Below, in pieces: positions 9,497 to 18,353 of a stretch of 23,820 bases of DNA (its first letter is position 1; every line of letters starts with the position of its first letter). Source of the DNA: Silene noctiflora (taxonomy: Eukaryota; Streptophyta; Magnoliopsida; Caryophyllales; Caryophyllaceae); assembly GCA_009801015.1 (NCBI GenBank), contig VHZZ01000211.1, positions 43,070 to 66,889 on the forward strand, read 5' to 3'. The translations under genes were made by a program, and so were the position numbers. A model generated the notes under the pieces. It did no database searches, was not told the DNA's origin, and worked only from the letters and a program-made list of their open reading frames with translations.

Positions 9497-10084
9497 CCTC
9501 AACAAACAACCCTCACAACCTGTGTAACAACCCGGATTATAAAACAAAGGAAAACCGTAAAATAAAGTATAATCAGAGTATAACACTGATAAAAGGGTCA
9601 AGGTGGCGGAAACACCTGACCAATCCGGTTTGCTACTAAACCAAAACCAAAGTCATTACATTATTAAAGGGGGTTCTTAAAACTGAAATCAAAATCCTAA
9701 TTTAGTATTCATCTCTCCCCTTGATGTATCCCAAACAACATCATCCAAACAGCGACGACCATTCAACTTGAGAATGGGAGTCGACAATTAGTCGGGAGTA
9801 ACTAGATGTTCTCTCAGTCATGTTTACAACAAGTGAATATAATTAATAATATATAAAAATTGAAATACAAAACCAGTAAACATGTGAGACCATCTATACT
9901 CATGAAAACTCGACATCAACTTGACTTACTACAACGTTCTCAACGCTAGACAAATGAAACCATGCAATCATAAACCATATGAGACCACTAGACCATGGAC
10001 ACTCACAAACCTAAGTAGCACACGATCCATAGCAACATAAAGCACAAAGCTAGCATCAAAGCATAGCGAATAGAGCGAACGCCG

Positions 10085-10233
10085 GTTAGAGCGTATCACC
10101 ACGGCCTCTAACTTGTCAAAGTGTATCATCACTGCCTCTGACTAACGGAGCGTATCACCACTTCCTTCAATCGGTGTGGAGCGTGTCACCACTACCTCCA
10201 CGATACTATGTATAGCGTATCACCACTGCCTAT
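10085..10233. repeat. Five tandem hairpins with a fixed 14-nt loop (LTR-B)
   Basis: Period about 30. Loops occupy 10092-10105, 10122-10135, 10151-10164, 10182-10195 and 10216-10229 and follow the form CGTATCACCACTGC. Flanking arms change between copies but still pair: GTTAGAG/CTCTAAC, TCAAAG/CTCTGA (one mismatch), GGAG/CTTC (one G-T pair), GTGGAG/CTCCAC and ATAG/CTAT. Loop length is 14 in every copy. Arms that vary together while the loop is kept are what selection on a folded DNA or RNA would give. A related GACGACTCTGGCC phrase repeats at 10238-10250 and 10312-10324. Confidence 0.8.
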
Positions 10234-10638
10234 GTTCCTGACGACTCTGGCCAGACCCCTCGATGCAATAACTGTACACTGAACGACACTCGGGACCCAG
10301 AGCGTGTAACTGACGACTCTGGCCACCCCCGAACATAGACCAAAATAAATCCCACATCAATGGGTAGCGTTAGTTCATTCCGATAGTATATAACTGATAC
10401 CACCGTCATCTATTCAAACCAGCCAACAAACAAATGCACAATATAACTGACTGTACCAACATGCATGAACAACATCACGACTTAACTCATAAGATAGTAT
10501 AACTGACTATCATACTTAACATATGAACAAGATTAACCAAAGAGAATATACTATAACTGAATATAACACAACATATGAAACAAGTATTAACAACCAATAT
10601 TATAGTAATCTTAACTATAACATGAACTCTTGATTCGA

Positions 10639-10950
10639 GGTTATAGTAGCCTCGGCTATAACTTTGACAATTACCTGTGAGGTTATACTAACCTCAACTA
10701 TAACCTTGACACGAAACTCAAAGTTATATTAGTTCCAACCATAGCCTTGAGCCATAATCGCAATGTTACGCCAGTCCAACTATAACCTTAACTCGTATCC
10801 AATGTTATAGTAGACTCAGCTACAACCTTGATTCGTATTTCCAAGGTTATGCCTATTTCAGCCATAACTTGAGTAACGATCCAAATTTGTATTAACTTCA
10901 GCTATAACACTCGAATCATCATCAAGGTTATACTAGCTTTAGCTATAACT
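10639..10950. repeat. Tandem palindromic GGTTATA repeats (LTR-B)
   Basis: About eight copies with a period of 40-50 bases, of the form AAGGTTATAgtagcctcagcTATAACCTTgattcgtatcc. Starts lie near 10639, 10681, 10730, 10772, 10800, 10843, 10884 and 10924. In the best copies GGTTATA pairs with TATAACC around a 10 to 12-base centre. Several copies have decayed arms. Function unknown; such blocks could be structural or regulatory parts of the LTR. Confidence 0.8.
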
Positions 10951-11230
10951 TTGAATCTGACTCTTGGCCGTCTATTATGCCGCCACTAGGGTTTCATTCG
11001 TAAACCCTAACTGCGCTCATGACACCCATAATAAACATGTAAACAACATACGACATATAATTAAAACATTAAAACATATACAAACATATTAAACATGATA
11101 AATAATCATGATAATAAATAATTTAACAAGTACCAATTACACAAATCAATCATTAAATCATGTAAATCACATCAATTGGCATAAACACAATTAAAAAAGA
11201 AACAGCTATTTACCTTTTTGGCAATTAAAT

Positions 11231-11299
11231 CTAGAGATCGTCCTCAACAACGTAGACGTCTTCTCCAGATGCAATCTCCGCGCCTTTATGAACCATCAT
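11231..11299 (-). CDS. 22-codon ORF in the LTR-B leader
   Basis: Reads MMVHKGAEIASGEDVYVVED followed by DL and a stop (TAG at 11231-11233). It begins with two consecutive ATG codons at 11299 and 11296, five bases after a possible intron 3' end (11305). The peptide is acidic toward its end and has no family I recognise. Its place after the LTR TATA box and possible intron would make it an upstream ORF of the element RNA. Chance is a real alternative: an ORF this short is common in random sequence. No codon evidence can be drawn from one copy. Confidence 0.25.
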   Translation of the reverse strand: MMVHKGAEIASGEDVYVVEDDL

Positions 11300-11304
11300 A
11301 CGAG

Positions 11305-11383
11305 CTAAAAGAGAACGTAACTAATTAAAATACTAATTATATTAAATTAACGAAATAAACGCCTAAAAGAAAGCGAAACTTAC
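11305..11383 (-). other. Possible 79-nt intron in LTR-B leader
   Basis: On the minus strand the stretch starts GTAAGT (11383-11378) and ends CTCTTTTAG (11313-11305), with a T-rich, AT-rich interior, which is a plant-like minimal intron. The upstream exon would start near the TATA box at 11583-11590. Based on sequence signals only. Confidence 0.35.
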
Positions 11384-11582
11384 GACAAAGATTGATAGAT
11401 CCAAGGAATAGAATCAATCAAGGCTCGAAAGAGGATGAAGAAAATGAGAGACAAGAGGCGCACAAAACCCTAGGGAAAAGGGAGGCACACGGCTCCAAGA
11501 GGAAAAGAGGGGAGAGAAAACTAGGTTTGCGGTTTTTGTGAAAAGATGAATAAAAGAAGAGTAAGGGTTTAGTTTCTCCTCT

Positions 11583-11590
11583 TATTTATA
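11583..11590 (-). promoter_or_regulatory. TATA box of LTR-B
   Basis: Minus-strand TATAAATA followed by AGAGGAG, about 210 bases from the LTR 5' end at 11799, a usual U3 length. A CT-rich leader follows. Confidence 0.6.
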
Positions 11591-11810
11591 GAAAAGCTCA
11601 TGAGTTTATTCCAAGCATAGGCCCAAAACTCACCCATTTCCACAAAATTACACGTGAAACCCAATAACAAAGTGGGTTTTCATCAAACTCGAGCTAGATA
11701 AGCCAATTAAATATGAAAAGGATATTTTTCCGGAAAATAAAATACGAAATATGGGAAAATAAAATATATAGATATTATACGGAAATTAGGGGTGTTACAA
11801 CCTGACCAAT

Positions 11811-11933
11811 AGTTGATCGATAAGACACACTAGTCGATCGACAACCCAAAGTAGTCGACGGACTTATCCTTGAGCCAACAGCTTCCCATCAGCCAGCTTA
11901 GTCGATTGACAGGCACCACTAGTTCATCGACTT
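11811..11933. repeat. TAGTCGATCGAC motif cluster, right part
   Basis: Five copies or near copies at 11810-11820, 11831-11842, 11852-11861, 11899-11910 and 11921-11932, in the U3 of LTR-A. They continue the pair at 9461-9496, from which they were parted by LTR-B. Spacing is roughly 20-45 bases. Confidence 0.6.
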
Positions 11934-12005
11934 ATTCTGCAGTCCAACACACACAAACACTCTCTTAAGTCTATAAAATAACATACCAAAATTACGGGTA
12001 TTACA

Positions 12006-12843
12006 GGGAGGCTCGAATTGTCCTATGTAATGGCATGGGCCTAGAGACCCTATTTTAGCTAATTATATGAGTGAGAGTCTTCGACATGACATGTGAGGAC
12101 TTTTAGTCATTCATTGAGTTCATGGACACTCAATGTGAGAGGACCTCCAAAATAGAATTCTTTAAGAGGATGAAAGAATATTTATAGAAAAGGCTATCAC
12201 CACTATCCAAATGTTTTTTTGCTAGCAATAAGGTAGTGATGAAACCTATGAAAATGAGACACACTCTCTCATTTTTCATCACACACCCCTGATTAGTCTC
12301 CCAAGAAAGACTTATGCTCCTCCCTAGGAATATGGAGTAATAAAAGAGGATAATGATGATGATGAGTAAGATTGATGGAGATTTGGGTGATACCCCCATG
12401 TTAACTCATGGATCCGGTATATTTGTTAACGCCGTCCCCATTGATTGTGATGACACAAACGATATTAAGGAGAATTTCTTTCGTCACTCTTCTTCCATAT
12501 AGCCTATGGAAAGTATGCTTGGTTTAAGCATGTGTGTACAGAACGAAGATGAAAGAGGAGCGGAAATGAAATATATTGAAGTTATAAGGGATACTCATGA
12601 CAACCTTTTTGAAGAAAGCGTCATACAAAGCCCCCTTATATCTGCTTGGGTCCTTGCATTTGAGATGAAACTCTCCTGCTCCTCGATTATTATCCTTCGG
12701 GTGATGAGTTGGTTCATTATAAAGATCAAGCTAAAAATAGAGAGAAACACCCTACACAAATCATGAGAGGTGTTAAACTTGACATTAGGCAGAGATTTTC
12801 CGATGACATGGTGCACTATGACATGCTAAGAAAATTAAATTGA
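12006..12843 (+). pseudogene. gag: Athila-like gag, 3' part
   Basis: Continues the gag at 7917-8104. In the frame through 12011 it reads EARIVLCNGMGLETLF, then CEDF, EFMDTQCERTSKIEFFKRM and KEYL, KRLSPLSKCFFASNKV and on to GDTPMLTHGSGIFVNAVP, with single stops at intervals. A frameshift near 12660 shifts it to DETLLLLDYYPSGDEL up to a TGA at 12841. The left and right pieces join in the same reading sense if the left flank lost one G of the GGGAG duplication. WEAR...YNG resembles the capsid phrase of Athila/Tat gag, though the downstream part is not one I recognise. At least five stops plus the frameshift make it inactive. No zinc knuckle, protease or polymerase follows. Confidence 0.55.
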
Positions 12844-13904
<1,061 letters not shown>

Positions 13905-14111
13905 ATGGCTAAAGACAAGGGAAAGTAGAAAGCTTTAGTTACTCTTAGAGAGCCCTGTAAAAGATAAGAGGGAAGCTCCTTTAAAGCTCTGATGCGGTCA
14001 TAAATTACGCAGTTTTTACCCCAAAGTTATACCCGTTTACAACTGCTTGAAATCTAAGTCTAGTTATGCAGATTTGTCACAATTTGGATTTTGATTTAGT
14101 AATCTAAGCTA
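13905..14111 (+). pseudogene. ATHILA ORF1-like gene, 5' part
   Basis: ATG at 13905 opens MAKDKGK followed by a stop; the start context is AACAATGGC. Further on, three frames give pieces DAVINYAVFTPKLYP and CLKSKSSYADLSQFGF. The basic N terminus and the run KSKSSYADLSQFGF fit the beginning of the extra ORF of Athila-like elements, and the matching downstream part starts at 17351. It is cut at 14111 by the reversed LTR. Several stops and frameshifts show that it is dead. The role of this ORF is not established; in related elements it is discussed as gag-linked or envelope-like. Confidence 0.5.
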
Positions 14112-14969
14112 TGTAAAAAAAACAATAAAATAGATGTAAGCTACAACAAGGGAATGGTAAAAAAAAAAAGATCAACAAAGGGGGAAAATTAGGGTAAATA
14201 AGGTTCATATGAGGTGACTAAGAATATATGGGTCAAGTCTTAGTCAATTAGGGTTCTAATTGCTCTATAAGTCGAGTCTCTTGATCTAACGACCATTCCT
14301 GGACGAACACTAGCTAGTTCTCATGTACACTAGGTCAATTTAACAACAATCATGCAAGTTCTAACATCATCTAAGGCTCTCGATCTTATAGATGTGTATA
14401 AACAAACAATGAAACATTCAAAGTGGACATTCACACATTTCATCAAACATGTAGAGTGTAATTATTAGAATTAGAACCATTAATCAACAATTAGACCCAT
14501 AAAATGTCAATTATCCCTTAATCATCCTCATAATCCCCCATTAACCCTAACATATTCACTACTCACTCATTCTTGTGATAAACATAACAAACATAAATGA
14601 ACAAGATAATGAATTAAGACTGAACATGATGAATTAAGACAAGTAAATAGTAATTACAACAATGATTAACCATTAATTAAGAGAAGATTAGCGATGATAC
14701 CAACTAATTAAGAAGTAGATGAGCAAATATAGAAGAAGTCTTGAATAAATATGAAGACTTTGTCACCAATCGTCAATAATAACCCCATAAATCCAAAGAT
14801 CTAACTAGATTATTATGAGATTAAAGAGTAATTACGGGATGATTAAGTTAATTGTGGAAGGATTAGGGACTAATCTACTCTAGGGTTTTTAGTTAGAGAG
14901 AGTAAGATAGATGGATCCCCAATAAATTACAAAAGTTGGGTATTTATACACTACTACAATTAAGCATTT

Positions 14970-15190
14970 GGGCCACGGCTAAATTCGTGGCGCAAGTGCT
15001 AAATTTCCGTGACTAAAGTACTTTGCCACGGGAATACCTTTCGTGGCGTAAGTGGCCGTGGCTAAGAGATAGCCACGGGAAAAACAAGAACGTAGCTAAA
15101 AATTTAATTTTAGCACGAATTACCTCGTGGCTAATAACTCCCATGGCAAAAAAGTTATTCCCGTGGCAAAAAATAATTACCGTGGCAAAC
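14970..15190. repeat. CACTA left subterminal CCACGG repeats
   Basis: About ten GCCACGG or CCGTGGC/TCGTGGC words in alternating orientation, spaced 10-30 bases. Pairs such as GCCACGGCTAAATTCGTGGC form hairpins. A matching set occupies 16861-17061 at the other end. Confidence 0.85.
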
Positions 15191-15352
15191 AAAAAAAAAA
15201 TAAACAAAATGTAAAATATTGTTTTTTGTTAATAATTAAAATGTTTTCACATATGAAATTGTGTCAACCTTTGATATTTGTTTTGCTAGTTAACTCGATT
15301 TATTCGATCATTACTTCCATTCACCAGTCATGCACTTGTGCGAATCAAAAAT

Positions 15353-15432
15353 CCTTCCCAGGAGGTCACCCATCCCGAGACTACTCTCACCCGGGCACGG
15401 TTAACTGTGGAGTTTTTATGTTGAGCTACCGA
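15353..15432 (-). pseudogene. 5S rRNA-like segment inside the CACTA element
   Basis: The minus strand carries, in order, GAGCTCAAC near the outer limit, AACTCCACAGTTAACCGTGC, GGGTGAGAGTAGT, and GGGATGGGTGACCTCCTGGG followed by AAGG. Plant 5S rRNA has the same order with CAGTTAAGCGTGC, GGGCGAGAGTAGTAC and GGATGGGTGACCTCCTGGGAAG. Thus the RNA polymerase III A box (15395-15406, one change) and C box GGATGGGTGACC (15364-15375, exact) are kept. The 5' third of 5S RNA is barely recognisable and the 3' tail after GGGAAG has diverged, so it is a fragment and not a working rRNA gene. Similar 5S-like pieces in plant transposons are known in principle (for example Cassandra LTRs). Confidence 0.85.
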
Positions 15433-15672
15433 AATTGAAACTTAACTTTGTTGATATATTTAGCACTTTGAATCCTTTTAAAATGATTTTTTTTTTCTAA
15501 AACTACCTTTGCTATTACTTAATTGAAAAAATATTATATTTCACCGAAAAAACATTATTTTTGCCAAATTACTCGAGTTTTCGATGTTGACCTCCCGACT
15601 AATGATTCTGAGGTTAGTTATTGCCTGAGTCAGCAAAACCATGTCCTCCAAACTAAATTTAATCGTGTTTTC

Positions 15673-15675
<3 letters not shown>

Positions 15676-15739
<64 letters not shown>

Positions 15740-15744
15740 TTTTT
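15676..15744. repeat. (TA)n microsatellite followed by poly-T
   Basis: About 28 uninterrupted TA units to 15731, then 13-14 T. It lies in the CACTA interior. The remaining interior (15745-16850) is AT-rich without a recognised feature. Confidence 0.97.
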
Positions 15745-16860
15745 AATTTGTCGACTTTCTTATTTTAATTTATCTTTACCCATCTTTTCATATATTTTTC
15801 TACGCAAATTATATTATATGACCATTGTAGGTGCAACGTGAAAAATGTAATCACTTTTTGTTAAATAGTGATCACTTTTGGAACCAAAAAGTGGTCATTT
15901 TTTTTGCCAAAAAACACAGAAAATATGTCGCACATTAGAATTTTTGTTTTCTTTAAATTGGTTTCTTTTCTATACTCTTGATTGTTTCTTTCATCAAAAT
16001 TTTCACATTATTTACACATGTGAATTAATTATTATAATCTTTATTTTATTTTTCCCTGTGATGCGCTCATTTTCAATTAAAAAAGATTTTCTATATTGAT
16101 TTTTTTATCGATTATTTTTTCAATATATTTTTTTTTCTTTAATGACTTGTTGGAGATCATTTATTACTTTCATTTTTTAGCGTACTTTTTTATTTAATCA
16201 TTTTTTAATCTAATTGAATTTTTTTGACTCTTTAAAAAATTCCCGAAAATGTATTTTTTCCCAAGTTAGATTTTATCTCAAATTCAAGTTTTTCTATAAA
16301 TATTTTACAAAAAAATGTTATAAATCAGTTTTTGAATGAAAAGTAGCAATATATTAGTTTTAGACTTCTTAATGATAGGTAATAATAAGTTACTTATTTA
16401 ATTTGATATACTATGTCTTTAAATGTGACGCGGTCTTTTAAAAATGTTATACAATATTATGAAGTTTTAACAAAAAAAAGATAAAGCAATTTACGAGAAA
16501 TTCACGACATTAATAAATAGAATTATATATTCATTTTCATTTATCAAATTAACGATATTATGAAAAAAACACATAAAAATATTCCGATTTCTAAAAACAA
16601 ATCAAAAATTAAGACGATAATAACTTTCTTTACTCGTGTTTGATTTTATAGAAGTTTTAATTTCTTACTAAACTAAATAAAAGAATATCAAATATTTATT
16701 AAATTAATCATTATATTTTCAAGATTTTATATTTAAATTTATTTTCATATTATCAATATTTGATTAAGTGTCATTCAGCTTTTATATTTTTGTTTTACAA
16801 AAAATGCAATTGTTACGTTTACCTTCACATAAAAAATCTTTATTCAATTCTGAAAAAACT

Positions 16861-17061
16861 TCGCCACGGGTATGACATAGTTCGTGGCAAGAATGATTAT
16901 TAGCCACGGTCGTATCCTAAAACGTGGCACAATTGACCTTTTGCCAGGAGAATTTTTTCCCGTGGCATAAAATTTTTCTAAGATGATAAATGAATTTTTT
17001 CCCGTGGTTAAACAAAATTTAGCCACGAATTATAAATTCCCGTGGCATATATAATTCGTGG
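16861..17061. repeat. CACTA right subterminal CCACGG repeats
   Basis: About nine GCCACGG, CCCGTGGC or CGTGGC words in both orientations next to the right end, the counterpart of those at 14970-15190. AATTTTTTCCCGTGG occurs twice (16950 and 16992 region). Confidence 0.85.
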
Positions 17062-17350
17062 AGCAAGGGTCAATTTGTTATAGTGATATGGTTCCAAGAT
17101 TAAGTTAAGGGGAGATCAAAAATATCTTCAGTGTAGTTTGTCTCGGGCGGTTTATCATATCTCGGGTGAGATGTAGCAATCCCAACTTTGTCTCAGGCGA
17201 GATCTGGGCTTTGCGGGCGAGATGTCTCTGTTTTGCTGCCTTTTGCCGGATTATGTTCTATATCTCGGAGAGATCACCACATCCCGTAAAAGATTCTTGG
17301 TAAACACTCCTAATCATGTAGATACCATCTAGGGGTACTGACCTTTATCA

Positions 17351-18353
17351 GCATAACTCGATTTCTGCTTCATACATCCTCGAAAGTAGTCATTCCTTCC
17401 TTATTTGTTGATGATTCGCAAAGGGAACGATTATGCTCCCTTTTAGGTAAGAAAATGACTCAAACTGGATTTATTTGTGAGTATGCTTTAATATTGTTCG
17501 GTATTAAAGACTAACTCGAGATATTCCTCAAAATGGTAGGATTAGAAACGATGTTTACCATCCATGAGTTGACATATTGGACTCTCACTCTGGAATTCTT
17601 GAGTAGTTTTAAAATAAATCGTGGTAATGAAGGTGCTCCTTATCTTGAATTCCATTTAGAGAATAAGACTCGATCTACATCAATTTTTGAGTTTGTAAAT
17701 CTGTATGGACATTTGGCCCATACATCTAAGACTAGTAAATCCACTTGGCTTTGAGTCGGTCCCTTGTGGATTGCTATAACTGGTAGGGTGTTAGAGAGAT
17801 TCTGTTGATGCTCAACTCTTCTCGTGCATCACCCGGTACTTTGCTATCTACATATATTCATTGTCAGGACCATTATTGGAATGAATTAAACGGGTTATGC
17901 AAGTGAGCAAGATTTGTCGTATTTTGAAACTTGTCTTAACGTCTAAGGATTGTTAGGTTATGATTTCATTGCCCCTTTTTTTATGGTGAGCCGAATGAGA
18001 TATTTGACTAAGGGTAATTTGAGAACAAAATTCAAAGTGATTGATGGTTTGGTGACTTTGTTAGGTCGGCATTTCAACTCGAGGTTCAATGCCAACAATG
18101 CTTATGTGGCTTTACCCGAAGAACAAAAATTGGTAAAAAATCGCCATTCCAACGTCGTGAATGGTTCAAATATAACAAGGAGGGGAATAAGATCAAGTGG
18201 TTGATCAAAGATAGTGCTCCATTATACCCTCCTTATTTGAGGTTTCCCTACGTCAAGCCTACGACTAAATCTTATGTGTCAAGGCCGAGTTACCTATGTC
18301 CCGTGGAGCCACTGGCACCTCCACCAGCTAGAGGAAATTTCGAGCAAGAGTGA
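17351..18353 (+). pseudogene. ATHILA ORF1-like gene, 3' part
   Basis: Resumes after the reversed LTR. Frame one reads VVIPSLFVDDSQRERLCSLL, KKMTQTGFICEYALILFGIK, a stop, then LEIFLKMVGLETMFTIHELT, TLEFLSSFKIN and EFHLENKTRSTSIFEFVNLYGH. The block [TY].LTLEFL-SF followed by F.L.N..-S..EF-LYG is the core of the ATHILA ORF-1 family (PF03078 as I recall it). A shifted piece MLNSSRASPGTLLSTYIHCQ follows (17808-17903), then RYLTKGNLRTKFKVIDGL and GRHFNSRFNANNAYVALPEE, then after another shift near 18144 RREWFKYNKEGNKIKWLIKD and a proline-rich end PVEPLAPPPARGN before TGA at 18351. At least three frameshifts and several stops make it inactive. Together with 13905-14111 about 370 residues are traceable. 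Confidence 0.75.

Larger units (their letters stand above)
9518..11804 (-). mobile_element. Solo LTR (LTR-B) nested in LTR-A
   Basis: Core 9523-11799, 2,277 bp. It begins TGTAACAACCC and ends GGGGTGTTACA, inverted termini bounded by TG and CA. The five-base duplication ACCTG is exact on both sides (9518-9522 and 11800-11804). A minus-strand TATA box at 11583-11590 gives orientation, with U3 at the right and a long R-U5 leader. No gag, pol or primer site was found. It contains two families of tandem hairpin repeats (10085-10233 and 10639-10950) and a leader with a possible intron and a small ORF. A short non-autonomous element is possible, but no internal LTR pair was seen. Confidence 0.9.
8100..12010 (-). 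mobile_element. Solo LTR (LTR-A), split by LTR-B
   Basis: Begins TGTAACACCC at 8105 and ends GGGTATTACA at 12005, a 10-base inverted terminus with one change. Flanks are TGGAG (8100-8104) and GGGAG (12006-12010), a five-base target duplication with one change or one lost G. Without the inserted LTR-B and its duplication the length is about 1,619 bp. A TATA box on the minus strand (9396-9403) sets the orientation, with U3 to the right. No primer site, gag or pol is visible, so this is read as a solo LTR. The TG...CA ends and 5-bp duplication show an LTR retrotransposon; Ty3/gypsy is likely but not provable without coding sequence. Confidence 0.8.
14946..17088. mobile_element. Non-autonomous CACTA (En/Spm-like) transposon
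   Basis: Core 14949-17085, 2,137 bp, flanked by ATA on both sides (14946-14948 and 17086-17088), the 3-bp duplication of this superfamily. Ends are CACTACTACAATTAAG on the left and, read inward from the right, CACTATAACAAATTG. Both ends (about 14970-15190 and 16860-17070) are packed with GCCACGG or CCGTGGC words in both orientations, the subterminal repeats typical of CACTA elements, where transposase binds. The interior is AT-rich, has a (TA)n run and a 5S rRNA-like segment, and shows no transposase. It could be moved only by a transposase made elsewhere. Confidence 0.9.
14112..17350 (-). mobile_element. Reversed Athila-like LTR, truncated, split by CACTA
   Basis: Outside the CACTA (14949-17085) the minus strand reads as an LTR: a start TGATAAAGG at 17350, a U3 rich in GAGACA/TCTCG words (17140-17275), a TATA box TATAAATACCC, and a leader resembling 7000-7650 in reverse (for example the CATCTATAAGATCGA word). 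Compared with the plus-strand LTR it seems to lack about 180 bases at its 3' end, so 14112 is a truncation or rearrangement point. No matching target duplication was found (AGCTA on the left, GCATA on the right). It interrupts the ORF1-like gene. Pre-CACTA length is about 1.1 kb. Confidence 0.6.

Noticed and set aside
10085-10330. Repeat array considered as a CRISPR
   Set aside because: Spacing is short, spacers are not unique sequences, arms pair as hairpins, and the context is a plant LTR.
15353-15432. A functional 5S rRNA gene
   Set aside because: The 5' third and 3' end have diverged and no pol III terminator of the right spacing is evident; it is a fragment.
15013-15438. Overlapping open frames at the CACTA left end
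   Set aside because: They run through subterminal CCACGG repeats and the 5S-like segment; no transposase motif is present.
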